64,000 bases of DNA from Candidatus Kuenenia hertensis. Lineage in GTDB: Bacteria; Planctomycetota; Brocadiia; Brocadiales; Brocadiaceae. The translations under genes and the position numbers were made by a program. The notes beneath the pieces are model-generated. The model was not told the DNA's origin, made no database searches, and saw only the letters and a list, made by a program, of their open reading frames with translations. The stretch spans positions 1 through 64,000 of the forward strand of contig SOET01000005.1 of assembly GCA_021646465.1 (NCBI GenBank), read 5' to 3'. This document shows positions 18,642 to 27,691 of this stretch, piece after piece (positions within the stretch are counted from its first letter, which is position 1; every line of letters begins with the position of its first letter).

Positions 18642-19925
18642 TTACAAACCCGCATTTGCAATTGGGGACACATTGGGGACGGTCATTATTTTTCTTAAGC
18701 TTAAATTTTCCACGTCAATTTTTAGCTTTTCCAAATCAGCATGGGTGTATCTTTCCGTCATCTTTACGCTGGAATGTCCCAATAATCTTGATACATTTAT
18801 TAGTGATACCCCACGACTCACCAGTTGCGAAGCAAAAGAATGCCTTGTTGCATCATAAAGCCTAACACCTTCCGGCAAATTGTTTTTTTTCTTTGTAATT
18901 TGCCAAATTTTTTTAAGTGTATTCTCAGAATAATATTTCCCAGTACGTGGGTTTAAAAATACATAATTGCTTGGCAAGCAATTTTCAATATGATTTTTGA
19001 TATATCCAAGCATCTCTGGGTGAATAGGAATCGTAGCATTTCTCGACCCTCTGCCTTTACGCGTTTCCCTATAAACTCTTCCGGAAAAGGTTGCGGATAT
19101 TGTAATTATTTGCAGATCAAGATTAATGTCCTTGCATCGCAATGCCCTTGCCTCTCCCGGCCTGCAACCGCTCAAAATTAAAAAAGCAAATATTGGTTTA
19201 TCTTCATCGGGAATACTTTCATAAAGGCGTTGCTGCACTTCAGGCGTTAACCAAGTAGTCTTAGGCGGTTGTTGCTCTATCTTGGGAAAACCGGGAACAA
19301 CACTGATAATCTCCAAATCATCCTTTACGTAACGCAAAAAAGTTTTAAAAATATCTATAATATTCTTTATTGTTTTATTACTAAGTTGGAATTTTTTTTC
19401 CAGATGATCCTTATAATTTAAAATGTCAAGTTTTCGCAACTCACGAACATCCTTAGCACCAAAAAAGTTTTTCGCATGCCTGATATGCCTTTCGAAATCC
19501 TTTTTATAACTTGGCGCAAGAGAATCGATTTTAAACATACGGAACCGGTCCAACAAATTACTGGTGTAAAATCGCTCCTGTTCCTGCTTAACATATTTAG
19601 CCGGATCAAATGTATGATTTTTTATTTCGGAATTGATTTGGTGCAAAAGGGTTTGCGCTCTTTGGTAAGTGTCCAGACAAATTCCTTGTCTATCTGAGTA
19701 TAGTTTTAGGCGTTTTCCTTTGTAAAATAAATCAACAAAAAAACGCTTTGGAAGCGTCTTATGATTTGGACAAATATAACCGAGCTTCTTGACTTCGGCA
19801 AACTTGCCTTCACAGACAGGACAACTGCCTTTGGCTCTGATAACACCTTTCATTTTTTCGTCTCCATTCTTTTGAAGAAGATACGAAATCAGTTCTGTGT
19901 CTGTCAAGTTCTTTTCGTCAATCAT
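18642..19925 (-). CDS. Tyrosine-family site-specific integrase
   Basis: A 427-residue phage-type integrase. The N-terminus carries a small zinc-ribbon-like segment (CPVCEGKFAEVKKLGYICP), then the arm/core-binding domain, then the catalytic domain with Arg I in LSGCRPGEARALR, the second box ATRHSFASQLVSRGVS (H-x-x-R as RH-S) and LGHSSVKMTERYTHAD with the nucleophile Tyr. Its 3' end lies 28 bases from the tmRNA-like att sequence, the classical layout for an element inserted in a tRNA/tmRNA gene. This gene defines the left end of the mobile region. Confidence 0.93.
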   Translation of the reverse strand: MIDEKNLTDTELISYLLQKNGDEKMKGVIRAKGSCPVCEGKFAEVKKLGYICPNHKTLPKRFFVDLFYKGKRLKLYSDRQGICLDTYQRAQTLLHQINSEIKNHTFDPAKYVKQEQERFYTSNLLDRFRMFKIDSLAPSYKKDFERHIRHAKNFFGAKDVRELRKLDILNYKDHLEKKFQLSNKTIKNIIDIFKTFLRYVKDDLEIISVVPGFPKIEQQPPKTTWLTPEVQQRLYESIPDEDKPIFAFLILSGCRPGEARALRCKDINLDLQIITISATFSGRVYRETRKGRGSRNATIPIHPEMLGYIKNHIENCLPSNYVFLNPRTGKYYSENTLKKIWQITKKKNNLPEGVRLYDATRHSFASQLVSRGVSLINVSRLLGHSSVKMTERYTHADLEKLKIDVENLSLRKIMTVPNVSPIANAGL

Positions 19926-20419
19926 AAGAAAAATAAAATACTTAGCGGAGGGAATAATAATTAGTCGGTATTAAATTAAAATCTTTGCAAAGCCAATTCT
20001 TTTCACACTTGGATAGGGTTGACATCAAAGGCATTTTCAGCCATATTTCCATTTCCTGTATTTATCATGGTAATTACAATATCATTTTCCCAATAAACAA
20101 CATCGACATACTTCTTTATTTCTGATTAACTATATTTCTCTGACATTCAAATGATGCACTCTATTCTAAAACGATATTCTTAATGCTTTAACTACCATTC
20201 CACCTGTGGTAACGTTTTGCAGGTAAAAATAGTATAACTTTGCACCTTAAGACGATAATGTATGGGCAATAACTTTTTCTTACCTACTTTTGCCAACCAG
20301 TCTGCTGAATTCTTAATAATTTTAAAACCTTCCCTTTTCAGAACTCTTTTAAACTGCTGTTATGCCATTACAGGTTGCATGAAAATTCAATTTTTTGCGA
20401 TTTTTCAAGTCATAAGTCT
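19926..20419. other. Intergenic region within the integrated element
   Basis: About 490 AT-rich bases upstream of the integrase gene and downstream of the primase gene. No gene or clear repeat is seen; it must hold the integrase promoter and possibly arm sites, which I cannot identify. Confidence 0.45.
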
Positions 20420-22795
20420 TTATAAATCAATATCCGAATTATCTACATTGAAAATATTAGGATTAGAAAGTCTATTATCCGGTGAGACTTCCACTTTCTC
20501 AACATCTTCAACTCTGCCTTTTTCTTCAATAGTTGAAGAAGTTGAAGAAGTGGTGTTTACTTTAAGCATTTTTTTCAATTTCTGTTCTTCCCACATCAAA
20601 AAAGAACGTCCCCCGGTACTGATATTGGTGGTAAGTCCCAACTCTTTCGTTATGACTCTGCTAATTTTTTCTGATGTTAGATGCATGGCTTCAGGTAGTA
20701 AGTGGTTGTATTTATTCAATATTTTTTGCAATTCTAACTTTCCATTCATGACCTCACTTTGAAGGCTATGGATTGCTTGTATTATTCTGGTATGGTATTC
20801 TTTGCTGTTGCCCCTTTTTTGGTAGTGTTTTAGAAGTTTGCCTACTTGCCCGAAGAAATATTTTGTGAGTTCGATTGCTTCACTAGTAGTTTTTTCATCC
20901 ACCACATCTGAAATATGTTTATCGTTAAAACTTTTAACGATGTGTAGAATTCCTGCAAACTTTAGCGAAAACAGATATAATTTTGGTATAAAACCTTTGA
21001 TTTTCGTTGGAAGTATAGTCGTCAACTCTGCATAATCACTGTAAAATGATTCCCACGATTTTAAAGCTTCTTCGTCTAGTGAAATTCTCCTTGGTTTAAT
21101 GAAACCAACTTCATCAATCAACAATGGAATGTCATAGCACCAACGAAGAAGATTATCCCAATATATGCAATCTTCCTGCTTAAGGTAGTCACGGTTGAAA
21201 CTCATCGGACGATCATTCGGGCAAACAAAAATGAATCTTTGTATGAATCCGTCGAGAAAACTACTCTCTTTAAATACCAGTGGCACTACATCAGGTTGTA
21301 TTCCCCCTATAATTGACATACCTGTGTTGGGAATAAATTTCGTTCCAGTCTTTCTGTTGATTTTCCAAGATTTGCAATTGAAAAGCTGAAGATAGTGTTG
21401 TCGGTCATTTCCATTGTTCTTATATTGATTCATTCCGAATATCAGTGATGACAACTCATCCTGATAATTCAACACTCCCCTTGGCTGGTGCTCAAATACT
21501 TCCGCAAGCGCTTCAACTGTCGTATCTGAAATATAATATTGTTCAAGAACTGGCTCTTCTGGTTCTTCGGTATTGTTCACTTCTTTTTTAAACTTCCGAA
21601 GAGCTGTTTTATATTCTTTCATTTTCTGTTTGTATTTTTGGTATGCCTCCGATTGTTTCCTCATAATAGGTTTCGCCAAGAAATCAAACACAGGTGACTT
21701 ACCACTTCCAGATGGTAGTACCACGCCAATCCATAGAAAAGGTGCAACTTCATATCCTGGTTTTGGTGACATTATTGTGCTATTTCCAATACTTGCACTG
21801 ATAATGCACATTGCAATACCCGCGACTACCTCCTGATCAATATCCATCGAAATAGAAACCTTATGAAAGAATTCTTTTAGGTCGGAAGGAAAAATATCAA
21901 CAGGAAATATTTCTTCAGGAAAAACATCAACTTCCTCAACTACTTCTACTTTTCCCATTTCATTAATTTCAGACGGCACCCAGTTCGGTGCGGATTCTAT
22001 TAACTCAATTAATTTCAAATTGTCGTTACCTGGTATTTTGGCCCAATCAATAATGTCTTCTTTTTCTTGTAACCCAGGAAGCTCTACAACTTTCACTACC
22101 TTTACCTTACCATGAAGAGTATTTGCTATTTTTGCGGCATATTGTTTACCAGGCATGTCATTATCAGGCACAATAACCACCTCATTTTTACCTTCTAAGA
22201 CTTTTGTATATTCATACTTCCATGGTGAATTTGCTCCACCATCTAGACATGTTCCTGTGAACCCCCACTTCACCAAAAGATCAGCCTTAGCTTCACCTTC
22301 CGTCATTATGATAGATGTTGATTTGTTAATTTGTGGTAAATTATATAGCAAGGGATCGCAGCCTCTTCCCCATACCTGCTTATTTCCATCATGGTGCTTA
22401 AACCAGAATTCTTTTTTTCTCCCTTCACGTCCAGGTTCGACACGCTCTTTGAAATACAGAACTATCCCATTGATATCTTTATATTCGAACTTCGCTACAA
22501 CTTTAGGTTTGGTTTGTGTGGTAATCATTCCTGACATTTCTCCTATATCCTGCAATGCTGTTTGAAAATCTACACAGTGTAACTCCTGATAAAATGTAAA
22601 TATGTCTCCTTTTTTCCCGCAACTAAAACAATTGAAAAGTCCCGTTTCAACATCAACAGATAAACTGGGATTACGATCATTGTGAAAAACACATAATCCC
22701 AATGCATTCGGTTTTCCATTAATTCTCAAGAAGGGTATTTGTGTTTTATAAAAATTAGCGATGTCTAGATTTGCAAGGATTCGTTCTTTGTTCAT
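20420..22795 (-). CDS. CHC2 zinc-finger primase with DUF3987 helicase-like domain
   Basis: A 791-residue replication protein. It begins with a CHC2-type zinc finger (C-V-F-H...FNCFSCGKKGDIFTF at about 33-68), followed by a Toprim-like region (MTEGEAKADLLVKWGF, then VVIVPDNDMPGKQYAAK with the acidic residues) and a DUF3987 ATPase domain with the P-loop in VVLPSGSGKSPVFDF. Such proteins prime and unwind DNA for plasmids, phages and satellites. It overlaps the upstream HTH gene by 4 bases (ATGA), so they are one transcript. The presence of a self-contained primase-helicase plus a clamp homologue on the same element suggests that it can replicate. Confidence 0.88.
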   Translation of the reverse strand: MNKERILANLDIANFYKTQIPFLRINGKPNALGLCVFHNDRNPSLSVDVETGLFNCFSCGKKGDIFTFYQELHCVDFQTALQDIGEMSGMITTQTKPKVVAKFEYKDINGIVLYFKERVEPGREGRKKEFWFKHHDGNKQVWGRGCDPLLYNLPQINKSTSIIMTEGEAKADLLVKWGFTGTCLDGGANSPWKYEYTKVLEGKNEVVIVPDNDMPGKQYAAKIANTLHGKVKVVKVVELPGLQEKEDIIDWAKIPGNDNLKLIELIESAPNWVPSEINEMGKVEVVEEVDVFPEEIFPVDIFPSDLKEFFHKVSISMDIDQEVVAGIAMCIISASIGNSTIMSPKPGYEVAPFLWIGVVLPSGSGKSPVFDFLAKPIMRKQSEAYQKYKQKMKEYKTALRKFKKEVNNTEEPEEPVLEQYYISDTTVEALAEVFEHQPRGVLNYQDELSSLIFGMNQYKNNGNDRQHYLQLFNCKSWKINRKTGTKFIPNTGMSIIGGIQPDVVPLVFKESSFLDGFIQRFIFVCPNDRPMSFNRDYLKQEDCIYWDNLLRWCYDIPLLIDEVGFIKPRRISLDEEALKSWESFYSDYAELTTILPTKIKGFIPKLYLFSLKFAGILHIVKSFNDKHISDVVDEKTTSEAIELTKYFFGQVGKLLKHYQKRGNSKEYHTRIIQAIHSLQSEVMNGKLELQKILNKYNHLLPEAMHLTSEKISRVITKELGLTTNISTGGRSFLMWEEQKLKKMLKVNTTSSTSSTIEEKGRVEDVEKVEVSPDNRLSNPNIFNVDNSDIDL

Positions 22796-22992
22796 TTATT
22801 ATTAATCTCCCATAAGGCTTTTTTTATTTTTTCGATATCAGATGCACGGAATACTTTGTGCCCGTTTGGTAATTTTTGGAATTCTTCAACTTGTAATTTT
22901 CTTGAATCGAAAAGATATGTCAGTCGATGCCTTGAAATGTTCAACAATTTTAGGATTTCTGATACCGTGTATAATCTTTCATGGTTCAACAA
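22792..22992 (-). CDS. Helix-turn-helix (excisionase/MerR-like) protein
   Basis: A 66-residue protein with a winged-helix of the AlpA/excisionase type: YTVSEILKLLNISRHRLTYL followed by the 'wing' and KVFRASDIEKIKKAL. These small proteins act as recombination directionality factors or regulators of integrase. Directly upstream of the primase gene with a 4-base overlap. Confidence 0.75.
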   Translation of the reverse strand: MLNHERLYTVSEILKLLNISRHRLTYLFDSRKLQVEEFQKLPNGHKVFRASDIEKIKKALWEINNK

Positions 22993-23229
22993 TTCTTGAC
23001 CCTCCTATTCGTTGATGAATGAGAAAATTAGCCCGTCACCAAATAATAGAGGAATTCCTTTAGGATGAAGTTTTTCATTTTACATAATGTTGCTGTAATA
23101 AGTTGTTAATTGGAAGGTTACAGGATGGAAAATTTTTTACAAAATTTTTGGCTACAACGTGGGAATTCCTCTTACAAAACGGAATTCTCTTGATAGTGGG
23201 GGTTACGGGGAAATTATAAGGTAAGTTTG

Positions 23230-24402
23230 CTAATTATCCTCAGAGATGTCGAAAAAGGAATTACCATGTTCTTCTATATTGTAATCTAATCTAGTTTTAT
23301 AATTCCTTGTATCTTCAGTAGCATCGCTTATTTTGAATTGTGTTTTATATGCTGTGTTTTTTTTATCATAATATATTAGCTTTTCTTTTTTATTAAAACC
23401 AAAGCAATTGCAGAGTATTTTATTTAGTCTCTTGACATCATCTTGCGTTACAAGTTTTTCTGATGTACTTGATGTTTCTTTTCCTTTTTTGATAATAAAT
23501 TTTTGGAAGGTAACGGTTCCGTCTCTTGCTGCAAAAATTCTAAGTGTATCCCATAACTTTATACGTTTATTACCATTCTTGTGTTTAAATCCAATTTGTG
23601 CATAATGTACCGTTTCAGCAGTTTCTCTCACTTTTATTTTGACATGGTCATTATCTATAAAAGTTATATCAATTTCGTTTGGTGTAACTCCGTAAGGTAT
23701 GGGAAAAAGAACATGTTTGCTCGATTTTTGAACTTTTATTTTACTCTGGATTTGTAACGATTCTTTATTATCGTTGATTGCCATCTCCAGAGCACTCAGC
23801 GAAGCTTGAAGTGCACCAGTTATATACAAATGGTCTTCTTTCAATTCTTGAATTAATAAGAAGCGGAGGGTATACCATGCACTAATAATTACAATAAAAG
23901 CGTAAATCTCAGCATCAGTAATATCGTCATTTATTTTGGAGAGTATTTTTAATCTGTTTTTGGCTTTTTTTAAAACGGACACCTTTGCCCCCCAAACCAG
24001 ATTATGCTCAAGCATAGCAACATTCCAAAAGGCTCTGGCTGCTATTATTTTCTGTGATGGATAATTTGTTATTTCTTCAGATTTTGGCCAGTTTGTTTCA
24101 AATTCAACTGAAGGGCATTTCCAAATCTTTCGTGCTTCCTTGATGAAATCAATACACCGTGCAATTTTTCTTGAACGCGTTATTAGTACGTTTCGTGGAA
24201 TCTTAATAAGGCTTAATTTACCGAATAAAGGACACCATTGAGAGCTAAAGAATCCACCATATTTATTATCCGATGGTGGATTTGCTGAGATCATTATTTG
24301 TTCGGAAGTTCCGTTTTTCGGACAATCTTCATCCTCACTTTGCAATTTTTTTGTTGAAGTCTTTTTATTTTTTGGCTTGTTCTGTTTGAAATTTGCTCCC
24401 AT
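23230..24402 (-). CDS. Hypothetical protein of the integrated element
   Basis: About 390 residues from the ATG at 24402 (RBS GGGAGAAA); the frame extends to 24420 with non-ATG codons. I do not recognise a domain. The first 35 residues are very rich in Lys, Asn and Thr and are probably disordered (NKPKNKKTSTKKLQ). The middle is helical with a possible hydrophobic helix around YAFIVIISAWYTLRFLLIQ; the C-terminal part is mixed. Codon use looks like that of the primase gene. It is codirectional with the primase-HTH pair but separated by about 240 bases, so may have its own promoter. Confidence 0.65.
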   Translation of the reverse strand: MGANFKQNKPKNKKTSTKKLQSEDEDCPKNGTSEQIMISANPPSDNKYGGFFSSQWCPLFGKLSLIKIPRNVLITRSRKIARCIDFIKEARKIWKCPSVEFETNWPKSEEITNYPSQKIIAARAFWNVAMLEHNLVWGAKVSVLKKAKNRLKILSKINDDITDAEIYAFIVIISAWYTLRFLLIQELKEDHLYITGALQASLSALEMAINDNKESLQIQSKIKVQKSSKHVLFPIPYGVTPNEIDITFIDNDHVKIKVRETAETVHYAQIGFKHKNGNKRIKLWDTLRIFAARDGTVTFQKFIIKKGKETSSTSEKLVTQDDVKRLNKILCNCFGFNKKEKLIYYDKKNTAYKTQFKISDATEDTRNYKTRLDYNIEEHGNSFFDISEDN

Positions 24403-24420
24403 TGTTATTTCTCCCAACAA

Positions 24421-25078
24421 AACTTTTTAAAGCGATTATTTGAAAACGATTCAGCAACAGGCAGGAAAATACGCTATGAAGTGAAGGCTAATGTACCAGA
24501 AATTAAAATGGCTATCAAGGAGATAGCAGAAGCATATGGTAAGGTATTTAGAATCGGATGATGCTTTACATAAGGGGACATTTCAACAGGAATTTTCTTA
24601 AACAAGAATCAAGAGTTACCAAGACCATGTGGCAAAGAGTGTATTTTCGAAACATAAGAAAAAAGTAACAGATCATCTGAAGTTTGTTTTTTATGAACCA
24701 TCGATAGTTATTATAATCAGTCTGGGGGTATCTACTTAACTCATGTAAAATTATCGTAAGGAGTTTTAATAATAAACTTTAAGGAAACAAATGTACGTTG
24801 TTTTGAGAAATCCATTAAGTTCATAATTAATAATTAGTTGCGATTTAAGTACATGATTAAAATGGATACCCCCTAAATCAGTCAATTCGTCAAAACCCCC
24901 TTTTTCCTGTAATAATCTACTCAGAAAGGAAATGTACTCACTGACATTTCTCAGCACAAGCACACAGCTTAAAAGAAATTGGAATTAACAATATTTATTT
25001 TCGAAAGGGGGTGATAAATTAAACATACGTGAGAGTATTAATAGGTTATTTTATTAAAAACATTTTTCTGAAAGGACA
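24421..25078. other. Divergent intergenic region with a possible gene remnant
   Basis: About 660 bases where transcription switches strand inside the element. On the + strand a short open stretch at about 24442-24561 (FENDSATGRKIRYEVK then MAIKEIAEAYGKVFRIG, ending in TGA) has protein-like composition but no start and looks like the tail of a decayed gene. The remainder shows no coding signal. Likely place for the promoters of both the - strand replication genes and the + strand block. Confidence 0.4.
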
Positions 25079-25351
25079 ATGAATATGTCAAAAAATGCAG
25101 ATTTTGAACTTGGAAATGATACGAATATAGTCAGTTTGTTGATACTTGGCGCTGCAACACTCGGCGGCATGGCGATAGGCTGGTTCTCGAAGCAGTTTCT
25201 TGGAAGAAAACAGATCAGACAGGAAGTTATTGAAACAATAAAGACAATGACACGCAATGAAATTGATCAAATTTTTTCTGGCGCTGAAAAGCCGAATGGG
25301 ACCACCGGAAAACAGGCCAAAACAAAGGAAATTATACCGGTACAGTCTTAG
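25079..25351 (+). CDS. Small single-pass membrane protein, unknown function
   Basis: A 90-residue protein with one clear transmembrane helix at about residues 20-40 (IVSLLILGAATLGGMAIGWF), followed by a basic stretch (RKQIRQEV) and a short helical tail with a Lys/Thr-rich end. A ribosome site (GAAAGGA) precedes ATG 25079. A hairpin terminator follows at 25385. I do not recognise a family. It starts the + strand block of the element. Confidence 0.6.
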   Translation: MNMSKNADFELGNDTNIVSLLILGAATLGGMAIGWFSKQFLGRKQIRQEVIETIKTMTRNEIDQIFSGAEKPNGTTGKQAKTKEIIPVQS

Positions 25352-25384
25352 TATTTATCAGCAATTATTCCCACTGCGCTGGAT

Positions 25385-25424
25385 AAGCCCTGTATGCCTA
25401 TTGATGACATACAGGGCTTTTTTA
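25385..25424 (+). terminator. Rho-independent terminator
   Basis: AAGCCCTGTATG, an 11-base loop and CATACAGGGCTT followed by a T-run (TTTTTTAT). Stem of 12 perfect pairs with U-tail; ends the small membrane-protein gene. Confidence 0.85.
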
Positions 25425-25457
25425 TTTCCACTAACTCTGATAAGGAAAGGCTCTTGT

Positions 25458-25526
25458 ATGAATTTTCATGAAGTAATTCCCAAAAGAACCGTCAGGGAGA
25501 AATTGGAGAACAACGGCTATGTTTAA
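25458..25526 (+). CDS. Possible 22-residue small ORF overlapping the next gene
   Basis: ATG 25458 reads MNFHEVIPKRTVREKLENNGYV and stops at 25526, overlapping the start of the next gene (ATG 25519) by 8 bases. AAGGAAAGG stands at a workable distance upstream. Translational coupling with the next frame is likely whether or not the peptide has a role of its own. Confidence 0.4.
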   Translation: MNFHEVIPKRTVREKLENNGYV

Positions 25527-25833
25527 ACTGAAATTTCAAAAAAAGCATCAACAATTTAATCCGTATTATTCTCATGAATTTCCGGACAATGAATCATTAG
25601 ACCCTGATTACGCGGATGAATACTATTCCGTTCCTCACGACGTACCATACCAGCAAGGTCTTGAATGTCTTTTTTGCAACAGTCCAATAGCAGGCGCACA
25701 TCTTGTGGTAATAACCAAAAATAACGAGTATTACTTGCACCCAAGCTGTATTTTGTCTGGTTTTGCTCTAATCGTGAACGGATTCAATTTGCTCATACAA
25801 TTACTTTTTTCCAGAAAATCCAGGGAGGAATGA
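25519..25833 (+). CDS. Small zinc-binding-like membrane protein, unknown function
   Basis: A 104-residue protein. A C-x-x-C pair in LECLFCNSPI and a His-Pro-Ser-Cys (HPSC) pattern about 30 residues later could bind one zinc. The tail has a hydrophobic segment (FALIVNGFNLLIQLLF) followed by a basic end. N-terminus rich in Asp/Tyr/Pro. Not recognised. Its stop overlaps the ATG of the next gene by 4 bases (ATGA), so the two are cotranslated. Confidence 0.55.
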   Translation: MFKLKFQKKHQQFNPYYSHEFPDNESLDPDYADEYYSVPHDVPYQQGLECLFCNSPIAGAHLVVITKNNEYYLHPSCILSGFALIVNGFNLLIQLLFSRKSREE

Positions 25834-26033
25834 ACATGGGTAATTATAGAGATTCAGTGGCGCACATAAAACAGAAAAGCATCTCCGTTGGATATTGCAG
25901 GTGCTGTGGCAAAAAGTATGAATACAATGGTTCAGAATGTATTCCTCTCTGTTTTTGTAATCAATATTCATACCTTTGTAAATACTGCGGATTTTGCCGT
26001 TCCCATTGTTGTTGTGGCAGCAGAAACACTTAA
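25830..26033 (+). CDS. Cysteine-rich small protein (zinc ribbon-like)
   Basis: A 67-residue protein with ten cysteines arranged as GYCRCCGKKYEYNGSECIP and then CFCNQYSYLCKYCGFCRSH-CCC. The pattern suggests one or two small zinc sites. No family recognised. The start at 25830 overlaps the previous stop; a second ATG at 25836 has slightly better spacing from GGAGG. It is 15 bases upstream of the clamp gene. Confidence 0.55.
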   Translation: MNMGNYRDSVAHIKQKSISVGYCRCCGKKYEYNGSECIPLCFCNQYSYLCKYCGFCRSHCCCGSRNT

Positions 26034-26048
26034 AGGAGGTAAAATACA

Positions 26049-27356
26049 ATGAAATTCCCAAAATTTTTCCTGAGAACAAACATCCCCATCATTGGCGCGG
26101 ATAAACAATGCATAGGAAAAATCCCTTCCCGAGTAGCAAGAGAACTGATCAAATCAAACCATGCACGGATAGTACGCAACCATCCGCCTGTCATCGGATT
26201 GGAACATACAAAAAGCAAAAGACCTCCGCCTGAGAGGACTGTTGCAAAAAACCCGCTTAAAAATATCATAAGCGCCGCCTGCCTGTTTATTCCCGGCAAA
26301 TCTTACAAGCGGATTCTCAATACAATTCTGTTTCAGACGGTAAATAAAAGACTGTGCATAACCGCAACAGACCTTGAGTCATGTTTTACCGGTTATCTGG
26401 AACTAGAAAATCTGTTTACTTTTGCATGTGACGGCGCCGATGCCATATGTATTAATGCAGATAGTCTGAAAAAAATACTTTTCCGTTGTGATAAAATAAA
26501 CCATTTGACCATTTCTGGTGGCAATAAACCAGGTTTGCAGATTGATTCTTTTTTCATTGAAGGCACACCTGCCGATGAATTTCCGGAAATACCTCTTCCA
26601 AATGGAAAACAGTATGCGTGTGCCATAGACGATATTGCGAAAAAACTCGCCTTTGTAAGCCTCGCATTATCTTCCAGCAGGTACAATGGTCCATTTTCGG
26701 GGATATACTTTGATGGGAAACACGGACAAATGGTCTGTACCGATGGAAACCGGCTGCATATGGCGCCTCTCGGCGGAAAAGGGAATTTAGGTGCATCCGT
26801 AATAGTTCCACCAACGCTTCTCAAGGTGGCGAAATTTTTAAATGGCTATGTTACGTTTGCAGAACATAAGGATAATAATGAAATACAAACCGATTCAATC
26901 TTCGGTTTAAATATTCCCGGCTGTGCTCACGCTACTGTACGATATCGTTCCATTGAGGGTAGATTCCCTGACTATAGTGAAGTTATTCCCAAAGATTTTG
27001 CAAGTGCGTTTAAGGCTAATACAAAGGAATTGCTTCGGATATTAATTAACGCACAGATGGCAGCTAAGATAAATAATGACCTGGAATCTGTAATTTGCGA
27101 ATTTCGTGATGATCTATTGAAAGTAACCCTGAAACATCATGACACTATTGTCTATTATGGCATGGTGAAAGGGGAATATACCGGCCATAATTACCTTGGG
27201 CAAATGAATATACATTACATTGCTGACTCAATTAAGGACATGCCCTGCGATTCCGTTGAAATAGGATTGCAGAAGATGGCAACCGAGGGATGGGTCATAC
27301 GATGCGCAGGATACGTTGCCATGATAATGCCAATGGATACAGGCAGCAAAAATTAA
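26049..27356 (+). CDS. Sliding-clamp (DnaN-like) protein with N-terminal RRXRR/PLMP-like extension
   Basis: A 435-residue protein. From about residue 65 it reads as a bacterial beta clamp: SLALSSSRYNGPFSGIYFDG, MVCTDGNRLHMAPL, VIVPPTLLKVAKFL and RYRSIEGRFPDYSEVIPKDF followed by KANTKELLRILINAQ are DnaN signatures. The clamp forms a ring around DNA and tethers polymerase. The first 60 residues are not part of a clamp: residues 11-51 read I-P-I-I...K-I-P...V-A-R-E-L-I-K...A-R-I-V-R...P-P-V-I-G-L, which follows the RRXRR/PLMP pattern seen at the start of IscB-like proteins and some HNH proteins. A strong ribosome site (AAAGGAGGT) precedes ATG 26049. The clamp part is probably a mobile-element replicase accessory for the primase on the same element. 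Confidence 0.82.
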   Translation: MKFPKFFLRTNIPIIGADKQCIGKIPSRVARELIKSNHARIVRNHPPVIGLEHTKSKRPPPERTVAKNPLKNIISAACLFIPGKSYKRILNTILFQTVNKRLCITATDLESCFTGYLELENLFTFACDGADAICINADSLKKILFRCDKINHLTISGGNKPGLQIDSFFIEGTPADEFPEIPLPNGKQYACAIDDIAKKLAFVSLALSSSRYNGPFSGIYFDGKHGQMVCTDGNRLHMAPLGGKGNLGASVIVPPTLLKVAKFLNGYVTFAEHKDNNEIQTDSIFGLNIPGCAHATVRYRSIEGRFPDYSEVIPKDFASAFKANTKELLRILINAQMAAKINNDLESVICEFRDDLLKVTLKHHDTIVYYGMVKGEYTGHNYLGQMNIHYIADSIKDMPCDSVEIGLQKMATEGWVIRCAGYVAMIMPMDTGSKN

Positions 27357-27691
27357 TTACTCTTAAATAGTGCTTTCGCATACTCACTTTTGACAAACAA
27401 AGCCATTACACACTTCGTGCCTCTTATCTTTGACCGGTTTTTACCGATTTGCTACTTTCTCTTAACATCCCCTTACTTATTTTTATAAAAATATAAACCC
27501 CAAATTCCAAACCTCAAGCTCCAAATAAATTCCAATGACCGAAATTTCAATATACAGACATAATTAAACATTCTGCAACATTCTAAATAAATCGGAATTT
27601 GGATATTGATGACTGAAATTTATTTGAGATTGTGTGCCTGGGTATTGGAATTTTCATCTACCATTACATTCTATGAAGAAAGGAGAATGCT
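27357..27691. repeat. Intergenic region with AT-rich imperfect inverted repeat
   Basis: Holds an imperfect, long inverted repeat of the 'AAATTCCAA...TTGGAATTT' type: AAATTCCAAACCTCAAG and AAATAAATTCCAATGACCG (27513-27545) face CGGAATTTGGATATTGATG and TATTGGAATTT (27593-27654). Similar dispersed repeats are common in genomes of this kind. No gene. Confidence 0.5.

Noticed and set aside
24766-24963. 65-codon - strand frame in the divergent gap of the element
   Set aside because: Weak start, no recognisable motif and no ribosome site; not supported beyond being open.
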